A DNA stretch of 64,000 nt from Halicephalobus mephisto. Lineage: Eukaryota > Nematoda > Chromadorea > Rhabditida > Panagrolaimidae. A program made the translations under genes and the position numbers. The stretch lies in assembly GCA_009193035.1 (NCBI GenBank), contig SWDT01000054.1, positions 124,001-188,000 on the forward strand, in the 5' to 3' direction. Below are positions 11,388 to 21,033 of the stretch, piece by piece. The notes beneath the pieces were generated by a model. That model ran no database searches and was not told where the DNA came from. It worked only from the letters and a program-made list of their open reading frames with translations. The stretch's first letter is position 1. Every line of letters begins with the position of its first letter.

Positions 11388-14143
11388 ATGCGTCGTTTGC
11401 CGTTAATCCTTTCATTTGCCGTTTCGTTTCTGAGTTTCGTCAACACTCAATTCAGTTCAGATTGTTCTGATGCTCCTAATGATTCTATGAGATCGGTTTG
11501 CCTCAGGGTGAGTCATTATAATAAAAAATAAAATTATATTTTCTTTAGTTACGAAATATGGACAATCAAGCAAGAAATAATTTCCAAAATCAAGTAGATA
11601 ACGATGTTTGGCCTCCTTCAATGCCAGGTTCGCCCGTCTGGCAGCAACCCGTACCTGTTCCCCCGAACGCAAGGGGCCAAGTAGCCACCCACCCTTACGA
11701 TTGCATGACCCTCCAGTGTCTCTGTCCCTTCTTCGGGGGCCGTATGGCTCCAGACGGAAACTGCATGCTTGGCAACGGAGCACCTCTCCAGATGGCTTAC
11801 AGAAAGGAATACAGAATGATGACCGATGACGAACGACAAAGATTCCACAATGCCTTGAATATTCTAAAAAGAAATGGTGAATACGACAGATTGAGTTCCG
11901 AACATTTAGGAGTAAGTCGAATTTGTATAAAAACACTTTTTTCAAGCATTATAATTTTAAAATAATATAATTTTTCGAATTTTTAAATTTCCCTAAAAAA
12001 CGAAAATAGAAAAATGATAATTCTGAAAATTCACCGCAAGATATTATTTGTTTTACTTTCATTTCTTTTTATTTCACAGTTATTCTAAAATTTCTTTAAA
12101 AAGTAATTTTTTTGAATTTTTAAATTTCTATAAAAAAAGAAAATAGAAAAATGATAATTCTGAAAATTCGCTGCAGGACCTCACTTATTTTTCATTTTTT
12201 TCTTTTTAATTTTACAATTAAAAATTCCGAAAATTTATGTTTGAATTATTTTATAAAGAGTGTTTTTAATGTTTACAGTAATTTAATTTTTAAAATTTAG
12301 GTCGGAACTGGCAGTGGTGCCCATTCAGGACCCGGGTTCCTTCCGTGGCACAGGGAGTACCTGAAACGGTTAGTTTTTAATTTATCCATATATAAATATG
12401 AGTTTTTTCAGTGTTGAAATCGCTCTCCGTTTAATTGATCCTGGATTGTTTATTCCTTACTTCGATTCGGTCATGGATGGATATCTGGAAGACCCTAGAG
12501 ATTCCATCCTCTTCAGTAATGACTTCATCGGAGAAACCGACTTCAACGGATTCGTGATCTACGGACCTTTTGCTTACTGGAGGACTCTTGAAGGTCGTCC
12601 TTACATCTGGAGGAATCTGGGACGAGAAGGCCAGCTGTTTACGGAAACGCAAGTTAATCAAGTTCTTCAACAAACTAATGTTGAATATGTGCTGGCTTAC
12701 ACCGTCCCTCTGCCTGGATGTCCTTATCCAACGAACTATGCAGCTTTAGAATACACTCATTCAAATATCCACCTCTGGCTCGGCGGCGACATGAAACCAC
12801 CCACAACGAGTGCAAACGATCCAATTTTCTACATGCATCATTCGTTTGTGGATTTGATTTGGGAAATGTGGAGACAATTTAGACAACCAAAATGGGTTCG
12901 AGAAAATGTAAGATCATTGTAAATTTATTAAAATAATATATAATTTTAGGCTTATACTCCGGATTTACCTCAATGTGCGAATCCACAGCACTTCAGTTAC
13001 GCCGTCATGCGTCCGTTCATGAATCTGGCAAATCGCGACGGATTATCTAATTCCTACACTGACCAGATGTATCGATATGCCCCTAGGGCAACTTGTAGTG
13101 TTCAAGTCCCCACATGTGGGTCTAAATACCTGTTTTGCGACACCAGGGGTTATCCTCATTGTGTAGCTAAGATCAAACTTGGAGGTCTTTGTGGAAGATT
13201 CCAAGGATTTGATGCTTGTTACAACGGTCAATGTGTGTTCGGCAGATGTCTTCCTGGCCCCACTCCCCCTCCTTTCCGTCCTCCCCAAGCCACTACCCCC
13301 ACTCCCGTCCCACCCCCCAGATCTCGCCGACCAGTCGCGGCCGCTCCGGGACCGTTCGTGGATTGCTTCAATCGAAATCCATGTTGCGAGACTTGGGCCG
13401 CCAGAGGAGAATGTTCAGCGAACGCTGAATATATGAGAACATACTGCAGAGCATCTTGTCATATATGCAATCCAGCATACAATACTACAAACGAATGTGC
13501 CGACAGACACGTGTCATGTCAACAATGGACACAAGACGGGGAATGCCACGGAAATTCCCAGATGTTCATGAGAGAAAACTGCCGTACTAGTTGCCAATTA
13601 TGCAACGTCAGAAAGGGTCTCAGATGCCACGCCACACCACCGGTAATTTTCTACTTTATAATAAATTTTATTAAACTTTTTTGAGAAATTCCAGATTATT
13701 TTAGAACCCAATGAGAAATTCCAAAACCTTCAAAATTCTCCTAAAAGTTTCTATAACTTATTAAATATTTTCAGAATTATCCAGAAATTCAAATTCTAAA
13801 TTTTTCTAAAAACATGGAAAATTTTAAAAATATTTCAAAATTTAATAATTCTGAAATTTTCAAAATTTCTAAACTTTAAAAATTTTATAAAATTTTCTAG
13901 TTTTAAAATTTCGATTAAGATTTCTAAAATTATTTAACTTTAAATTTTATAAAATTTTCAGAATTATTTAAAATTTAAAAATTTAAAAATTTAATGAAAA
14001 TTTTTGAAATTAAAGATTCTAAAAAATTTTCGAGGAAATTTTATTTAAATTTTTAATAATTTTGTTTTTAGTCGAGAAGGACGAACTCAGGAAAAAAAAG
14101 AACTTCGCCGAACAATAATCCATTCCGTCAAGCAGCGTCTTGA
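11388..14143 (+). CDS. Secreted tyrosinase with two ShK domains
   Basis: Type-3 copper oxidase, expected to act on phenols in cuticle or extracellular matrix. Six exons: 11388-11507, 11549-11911, 12301-12368, 12412-12907, 12950-13642, 14072-14143; 603 residues. A signal peptide opens the protein ([20 protein letters not shown]). The CuA site is SSEHLG (His about 159) plus [15 protein letters not shown] (His about 169 and 178). The CuB site is [11 protein letters not shown] (His about 300 and 304) plus [10 protein letters not shown] (His about 327). All six ligands are therefore present. A Cys-rich segment, a Pro-rich linker (about 440-460) and two six-Cys ShK domains follow (starting CFNRNPCC and CADRHVSC). 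The short last exon adds a basic Ser/Asn/Arg tail. This matches nematode tyr-family proteins; the exact member is unclear. Confidence 0.93.
11960..12205. repeat. Intronic tandem duplication (about 138-bp unit)
   Basis: Two copies of a block containing AATAGAAAAATGATAATTCT and AAAATTCRCYGCAGGA-like sequence lie at about 11979 and 12114 in tyrosinase intron 2. Related blocks occur in the introns of the protease (15245-15540) and lipase (53540-54660) genes. Confidence 0.65.
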
Positions 14144-14535
14144 AAAATTTGTCCTTATCCCGCTGATCGTCGATCTCAGTTATCTGTGTTAGTTAAATTA
14201 GGGAAATTCATAGATGCAAAGGAAAATAATATGTAATATATTATGCCATGGCATTACTTAAATTTTTAAGTTCATTAAATTTAATAAATTTTATTACAAA
14301 AAAAAATTATGCAATATTGCCCCAAGGGTCGAAATAATATTCGACTGAGATACGCCCGCTGTTCGGTTTCAAACGACAGCCTCAGGGCAAGATATCCAAG
14401 AAGCAGACGTTCGGAGCCGATAGTCGCAATCAGTGGCTTCTGTACTGGCTTCTAGCAGGTTTCTGCTTTGCTCCCCCATCAGTCACGGAATAGTCATTAT
14501 GGATAGATGATTTCACATCTGAACCGTCTTCAGTC
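14144..14535. other. Short intergenic region between tyrosinase and protease
   Basis: An AT-rich 3' flank (to about 14310) is followed by balanced sequence at 14320-14535, probably the promoter and 5' UTR of the protease gene. No gene or clear structure was seen. Confidence 0.5.
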
Positions 14536-15772
14536 ATGTTGCTGAATGTTTTCCTTCTAATTCTGCTTCAACTTCTGACTTACAGTACCTGCTACAGTAT
14601 CAAACCAAGACAAAAAAGATATGGTAAATTTAATTTCAAATTTATTTATTTATTTTTAGTTTTGAACAACAAAAAATGGCCCTTCCGTACGTTGACCTGG
14701 ACGTTACGAGACACGGAATACATCACTTCTGAAGACAGATTCATCATCCGGTAAGTCGGAAAACTTGTTCATATAACCAGTCCCAAATTGCACCGTGTTC
14801 GTTCTTTATTTTCACTTTCTCCACGGCGATCGGAATAACATCGAAGAAACAAAGAAACACAGACTGGTCTTTCCGAAGTTATTCAGAATGAAAACAATCG
14901 AAATCGATCCAATTTTGTAATTTTAGAAACACGTTACATCGGGCTTTTAATCTTTGGGCTTCTGTGTCGTCTTTGAAATTCGTCGAAAGACCTGAAAATC
15001 ACAGATGGGGTCCAGATATCAACATTGCATTTTTGAAACGAAAACATGGTGATGATATGCCTTTCGACGGATCTGGAGGAATCGTGGCTCATGCCTTTTA
15101 TCCGACACTCGGGATTTTGCATTTCGATGCTGATGAAAATTGGACTCTAAATCAGGGAACGGGCATCAACTTATTTCAGACTGCGGTTCATGAAATAGGT
15201 AATTTTTTTATTTATAAAATTTAAAATTAAAAAATATTTTTAAATTTTTGAATTCCCGCGCAAAAAAAACTTTTAAAAAACGATAAATCTGGCAATTAAC
15301 TGTCAAAATTGACTCACTTTTTTAATTTTTACAAATTTTGGGATTTTCTAAAATAATTTTATAAAAATACGTATTTTTAATTTCAAAATTAAACAAAAAT
15401 ATTTTTAAATTTTTTGAATTCTCGCGGAAAAAGTAAATTTCCAAAAAAATGATAAATTTAGCAACTCTACCAAAATCAATTTATTTATTTTTAAAATTAT
15501 CTTAGAAATTTATATTCAAAAAATTTCGTAATTTTGATTTTAATTTTTTCGACAGTATAATTTCTTAATTTTGATTTTAATTTTTTCGACAGTGTAATTT
15601 TGTAATTTTAGGCCACTTGCTCGGGTTGGAACATTCGACAGATCCTAGAGCAGTGATGTATCCTCAAAACAAGAAATTCGACAGTCACTATGATCTCTCT
15701 GATGACGACGTTCGGGCCATCAGAAAGCTTTATCCCCCATTGAAGAGATTTTCATTCAGCAAAATTCTTTAA
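14536..15772 (+). CDS. Small matrixin-type zinc metalloprotease
   Basis: Secreted endopeptidase of the matrix metalloproteinase family (M10A). Exons 14536-14623, 14660-14750, 14927-15198, 15612-15772 encode 203 residues. Signal peptide MLLNVFLLILLQLLTYSTC is followed almost directly by a furin-like site RQKR (residues 25-28) and then the catalytic domain. The zinc site HEIGHLLGLEHS (from about residue 148, split by intron 3) and downstream Met-turn AVMYP are intact. There is no PRCGxPD cysteine switch and no haemopexin domain, so this is a minimal MMP. The phases join the HEIG and GHLLG halves exactly. An AATAAA overlaps the stop codon, and the gene converges with the AKAP10-like gene only 62 bp away. 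Confidence 0.9.
15199..15611. repeat. Intronic diverged repeat units
   Basis: Intron 3 of the protease holds two related blocks (about 15249 and 15416) beginning GAATTCCCGCG/GAATTCTCGCG and running into AACGATAAATCTGGCAATT-like sequence. They resemble blocks in the lipase intron. The intron also contains a short tandem copy of TTTTGATTTTAATTTTTTCG. Confidence 0.55.
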
Positions 15773-15834
15773 TAAAATTAGGAAACTTTCATTTTCAATA
15801 AAAATTGATAAATAAAAAAATATTTTACACATGA

Positions 15835-17544
15835 TTATGTTTTTTTCGTCGTATTACTGGCAGAAACCATTTGTTGAATATCACCGATGATTAACCGTGC
15901 AACTTCATCTGCCATTTCGTTTTCTTTAGCTGCTGATTGATTGAGATATTTATCCAAAGCCGACCTTAATCGTCCTCTTCCTGGAAGTTCTTCAATACAA
16001 ATATCTTTATTAAACAGCGGTTTATATCTCCCCAATTCATCTACTTGAGCAAGACATCCCATACTAAAAAATTAAATTTATTAATTATTGTTTAATAAAA
16101 TTTACCTGTTCTTTTTCCAATTATTCTGAATCGAATTTGATCCTCCACTACATTGACTAACAGTATCTTCCACCCCGTCGTCGCTTCCTGTGGATCTCCT
16201 TCCATCGCTGATCCCTCTATCCATAGATTGCAGTTTTATTGGATTTTTGAGTGGAACTGTCCATCCCGGACTCGCTGGAGTCGTTGATGTAGTCGACAAA
16301 CTTCTATTTTGTTTAATTTTAGAAGTGGAAATATTGTTCTTCGGAATGTCAATATGATGTTCGATAAATGAAGATAACTGAGAAACAACTTTTTGTAACG
16401 GTAAAGAATTCAAAAAAGTCGGAACATATTTCTGTAAAAACTATTTTTAATATATGGCAAAATCAAAACTCACTTTTTGCAGCTCCAAACAAGCCGTATT
16501 GTAAGGTTTATCGAATATACCGTCATCAGGACGACCGTTCTCTGTACAAATTTTAGATTCAACTTCTATACGAATTTCGTCACCAAAATTGAGGTTATTC
16601 GGAGCTTGCATGGAAATATATTTATCGTAGATAACCATAGCGTCTTCGAGAAGCGTTTCTGGATCCGTACCTTTTGCCTGTTCCGAATCCCTCACATTGA
16701 TTATGAATTCAAGTAAATTTTGTCCATGATCATCTTCTGTGGTTTCTAAATATTCTAAAAAAGCACAAATAATGGTATGTGTTCCAAGAATGTCATAAAT
16801 ATTCAAAGAACCCGATGTACATAATTCCAGCAAAAACTTGGCGTAGTAAACAGAAGTCAGAAATTCCTTATAATACCGGTTCTCCAGTAGTTCCAAGACG
16901 TATGATTGAGCTTCATCGAAGCAATTTGATCTCAGATCCCCGTTTTTTGGACAAATGGAATCTATGGTTCGTTCTTTTATGGCATCTGGTAAATCAATAA
17001 ACATAGAAGCCCCGCTACCCAAATACTGAGAATAAACATTACTAGCATCAGTTTTGATATCTAAAATTACAATTAATTTTCATCAAGTAATCAAACTCAC
17101 AATCCAAAAAACAAGGATCACCATCTGAAGCCTCAAATGAAGCTTTGAAACTTTCAACATGGAGAAAAAATTTGACAAGTTTTAGTTGATCTGCAATATA
17201 TCCATTATTGACTAATTTTACTCAAAATACTTACCAACTGATTCCATATATTGAATAAAGAACAATTGTACATCGGGATTTTTGAAGACGTCGTGGATAG
17301 ACTCGACTACATGATTTTTGCAAAAATCTTAAAAAACATTTTCAAAAATCGATCAAAAATAAAAAATTACCCAAATTTCTCGCCATAACATCATCAGAAC
17401 ATCCTGGAGAATCCATCCGACTTCGATTTATTGACTTATTGAAAAAATTTTCTTAAAAATAAAAATAATTTTAAATTTTTCATATATAAACTTACCTTTT
17501 CTTTCGTTGAATTTCCGAAGAAATCCATTTGTTATTTTACTCAT
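15835..17544 (-). CDS. AKAP10 (D-AKAP2)-like RGS and PKA-anchoring protein
   Basis: Scaffold predicted to tether protein kinase A and carry RGS-like domains. Seven exons on the minus strand (about 17544-17496, 17452-17371, 17327-17235, 17190-17101, 17070-16474, 16431-16106, 16073-15835) give 491 residues. The first RGS-like segment contains NPDVQLFFIQYMESV, then LVKFFLHVESFKASF; the second includes FLTSVYYAKFLLE. A Ser/Thr-rich linker follows. The C-terminus has GRGRLRSALDKYL and the amphipathic helix EMADEVARLIIGDIQQMV, which matches the position and pattern of the AKAP10 RII-binding helix. It ends TKKT, where vertebrate D-AKAP2 has a PDZ ligand, so that function is uncertain. Exon ends near 17371-17452 may be off by a base. 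Confidence 0.8.
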
Positions 17545-17834
17545 GAATAATTTGTAAATATAAAATCAAGAAATCAACAAAAAAATTTCTCTTCCAACAA
17601 GGTGCATAATCGATGAAAGATCTTTTTGCGACAATTGCCTCAGGCTAAAAAAAATGAAAAATGCACGCATCCAACGAGACCGAAAAATCCAGCTAAGACA
17701 AACAAAATAAACAACTTAATGGTGGATTATTTTTCGAAATTTGCAGATTTATTTTAAATTGAATATACATATAATCGAAGAAAAATTTTCAAATCTTAAA
17801 TATGAAAACTGTTAAAATTCAGAATATTGATCTT

Positions 17835-18158
17835 TTATGTTTTCCGGTTAGCGTCGCATGCGACGATTTTTACATGATCAGCATTGATGTTCGTTTTCGC
17901 ACCAGAATCTCGAAGATTAACACGTTCAATTACAAATGTCCATACATTATCACAGAAGCGATAAGCACGTAATTTGTCAGCTTTATAGGTATAACGATTC
18001 TTGATTTTGGTAGAAAATGCTTGTGAAAAGGATTTGTCAAAGACATCCATGACTCGTTTGACGAGACTTGCCGGTAATGTGCCTTCTCTTTGCAAGTCCT
18101 CAAGTACATGCTCCAAGGCATCGCCCAGAGTAGTTGAACGGTATATCTGGTAAGCCAT
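17835..18158 (-). CDS. TFIIA gamma subunit (GTF2A2 orthologue)
   Basis: Small subunit of general transcription factor TFIIA, which stabilises TBP on promoters in the nucleus. A single coding exon of 107 residues begins MAYQIYRSTTLGDAL and continues LVKRVMDVFDKS and YRFCDNVWTFVIE, the near-invariant signature of the family; length is normal (about 109). An AG acceptor lies some 10 bases before the ATG (rc TTGCTTACAG), as for spliced-leader addition. The start is only 151 bp downstream of the stop of the AAMP-like gene on the same strand, so the two may be co-transcribed. Confidence 0.97.
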   Translation of the reverse strand: MAYQIYRSTTLGDALEHVLEDLQREGTLPASLVKRVMDVFDKSFSQAFSTKIKNRYTYKADKLRAYRFCDNVWTFVIERVNLRDSGAKTNINADHVKIVACDANRKT

Positions 18159-18309
18159 GATGGTCCTGTAAGCAAAAATTAGTAATCGAAAACGAAAAAT
18201 AAGTCAACAATCCTAAACGGAACGTTGTGGAGATAAATAGCCTTCGAGAATGGATAATCAATAAAATCTTCAACAATAACAATCAACAACAAAATCTACT
18301 AAAATTAAG

Positions 18310-19635
18310 CTAGATGTCTGATTTCGGAGGCCAGATCAGATATCGTAGTTCACCTTTGGCGTTGACAGCACAAGCAAGGAGATGGTCATCAGCAAGTTGC
18401 ATGTCATAAGCGAAAGTAGATATATCATGCATGGAATACAGACAGTCCATCAGTGCACCGGACATGACGTCGATAACGAATAGGTGTCCAGTAAAAGACC
18501 CAACGAAGAGCAGAGATCCGGAAGTGTTGAATTTGACGGACAAGATGCTGCTAGTGGTTGCGAAAGAGAAACGTAAGCTTTGAGTTCGAAGATTGAAGAC
18601 TTGTATACGACCTTCAAGATTACCCACAGCAAGGAAACTATTAGTATCACCTTGGCATATAGCAACGGAGGATATTGGAACATCTTGGGTCTGAAATTAT
18701 CCATAATGTTAAAGTCAAACAAAGGTAGTTATACTGGGTCACCGAAATAAGCAGCTTTGCACTTATCTTCGGATTGCGTTAATAGAGCAATTTGACCGTC
18801 ATATAGCGACGCGTAATATTCTCCATTCAACCCAACCACAGCGTCTGTTACATAACTGCGGAGTTTCAGACTCGCCAAAGTTTGGAGTTCGCGGACATCG
18901 ACGAAATTGATATAATCGTCCTTGAAAGCGATGAGGAAAACATTGTTCCCGGATTTATGGCAAATAGTCACTGGTTCGTCATGAGAGTGGAAGTAATGAC
19001 CAAATGGATTGAGATGAGTTGTAACTTCAAAGGAGATAACCATATTCTCCGAAGGCACGGTCGAAATCAGACAATATCTAAGTCCAGAACCATCGATGTT
19101 AGGTATCATCGTCCATTGGGCCAAGGAGAACTCCGCAAGATGACTGTACTGGAATATATAGTCTAGATCGCCGGATCAACTACACCAAAACCTACCACCA
19201 TCGGCGGACGGGGCTTTTCTAAGTCGATGACAAAGATATCGTTTGAGGCAACGAAAGCAACAAATCTCGAATCCGGGGAGAAAGTAATATCAGTAACAGA
19301 TTCATTAGCTTGGATGGAAGCATAGGGGATCTTATCTGTAATTCAAGTCGATATATTAACCATGGAGAAACAACTACTTACAACTCGCGTCCAAATTGAA
19401 TAAGCAACCAAAGTCGTCACAACTACCGGTAGCGACCCATTTCCTATTCGGCGAAATAGCGACAGAAACGACGTCTTTCTCGTGAATCCTGGTCTTCAGC
19501 AAGCTCGACTCAAAAACAGCTAAACATAAGGTAAAACTTCCGAATTACGTTGAACAACCTACAATCGAAATTCGGGACGTAAACATCGGCTTCAAATTCC
19601 TCTTTTTCATATCCAGGTTCTAAATCTTCCTCCAT
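18310..19635 (-). CDS. WD40-repeat protein, AAMP-like
   Basis: Beta-propeller protein of 381 residues in five exons (19635-19563, 19519-19382, 19335-19196, 19148-18735, 18690-18310). An acidic N-terminus (MEEDLEPGYEKEEFEAD) precedes WD-type blades such as VVSVAISPNRKWVATGSCDD and AVGNLEGRIQVFNLRTQSL. The acidic start, length and last blades resemble angio-associated migratory cell protein (AAMP), but many blades lack the WD dipeptide, so the assignment is tentative. The intron between exons 3 and 4 is 47 bp and was placed by requiring frame continuity. A TTTCAG acceptor before the ATG suggests trans-splicing. It is likely the upstream gene of a two-gene operon with TFIIA gamma. Confidence 0.75.
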
Positions 19636-20046
19636 GTTTAAATTCTGAAAGTTACCAACACTAAATTATAATTTAATCACAAATATGAAGATCAAAATAA
19701 AATGAAAATTATAGAATTAATAATAACGAAATTTTCCAAAACGTCAGCAAGAATAAGCGGCTGACACTGAACACAAAACGCCAAGTTCCTGATTCAGTTT
19801 CCCTCAGGGTTCATTTTCGCATTTCGCCAAAATTAGGATTATCAATCAAATTATTTAATAAAATTAATTCTATCTGTAAATTTAGAAAAAAATTTAGGTT
19901 TTCGTAATTTCAAAATCTCCTCAGTATTAATTCACATATCATGAATCTTTTTTCTTTGATTGGAGTCGATTTTGAATTAATCCAAGTTTTGAATCTACCA
20001 GTTCAAATTTGAATTTATTTGATCTTACGAAATATCCACTTTAATT

Positions 20047-20242
20047 GGCTGTACAGCAATTGTTTCCCAGCGACATTTTCTCTCTCTATTTCGCAAGATT
20101 TATCTTATTTATTTCGTTTTTATATTAATTTTTTGAAATTAAAATAATTTAATCTTATTTAAATAAAAAAAATTAATTTTAAAAATTTCGAAATTAGGAA
20201 GAATTGAAAAGGAGAAAAATAGGGAGCAAATGTCGTACAACC
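20047..20242. mobile_element. MITE-like TIR element, copy 2
   Basis: Starts GGCTGTACAGCAATTGTTTC and ends in the inverted counterpart GGGAGCAAATGTCGTACAACC. The interior aligns with the 7783-7973 element over its length (GACATTT, CGCAA, TTATTT, TTTCGAAAT, GGGAGCAA in order). No clear target duplication remains, suggesting an older copy. Confidence 0.75.
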
Positions 20243-20686
20243 ACCCTAGCAGGGACTTTCGCGGCGGGATTCCGTATTTGATTCCACCTTACTTTCATTT
20301 AAAAAATTTAAAAAATACGTAAAAAAGAAATTTATACTTTTTATATAAAAAATGAAAATAATATATGACAGATATTTTTGGCAAACAGGTCCAGGAGTCA
20401 AATTTTATAATTTTTTCCAAAAAACGATAAAAAAATAATTTTAATTTTTACAACGATCATAATTAACAAAATGAAATTAATATTTTTTTAAATTTCGGAA
20501 TAATTATTTACTGTCGAAAATACTGTAGTCATTCGATCTGCAAAAAATGAAGAAACTGTCAATAGGACTGAGAACAGTTTAAGCGCTCGGGCAGCGGAAG
20601 ATAAATCGCGTAATATTTTTTGATTCTTAATTCTCGTTATATAAAGTATCGATAATAAAGATTTCATTACTGATGGAACAGAAACT

Positions 20687-20995
20687 ATACTAGAAAGAAC
20701 CCAATGAGATAGTCTGAATATCGGGGACTATGATACTGTAGGGCATGAATGATATTTTCAGTAATCTTTGATTCGTGATTATATTCAATTATTATCTGTA
20801 TTTCATTATGACTGTAGGGCATAAATGATATTTTCAGTGATCTTTGATTCGTGATTATATTCAATTATTATCTGTATTTCATTATGACTGTAGGATATGA
20901 ATGAGATTCTAACTGGTGTTTGATTTGTGATTATATTCAATTATTACCTATGTTTCATTATTTAAGATTGGTAATATTCTCCCTATTTCTATCTT
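20687..20995 (-). repeat. Interspersed repeat family 1, copy B (three internal units)
   Basis: Reverse complement of 6438-6692, with the same two ends. It carries three 76-bp tandem units marked by TTTCATTA at about 20801, 20877 and 20953. Unit number and length therefore differ from copy A (two units of 86 bp). Confidence 0.85.
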
Positions 20996-21033
20996 AACAA
21001 TATTCGAGTTTGAGATTGAAATATTTACAGTAA

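Larger units (their letters stand above)
19636..21033. other. Intergenic spacer with two mobile-type repeats
   Basis: No gene is supported. About 19690-19830 is probably the promoter of the AAMP-like gene. The rest is AT-rich and contains a TIR element (20047-20242) and repeat family 1 copy B (20687-20995), which stops about 40 bp short of the dynein stop codon. Confidence 0.6.

Noticed and set aside
11457..11945. Minus-strand ORF of 162 codons over tyrosinase exon 2
   Set aside because: Antisense of a well-supported coding exon; no domain.
19149..19195. In-frame stop between AAMP-like exons suggesting a pseudogene
   Set aside because: A 47-bp GTAGGT..TTCCAG intron removes the stop and restores the frame exactly.
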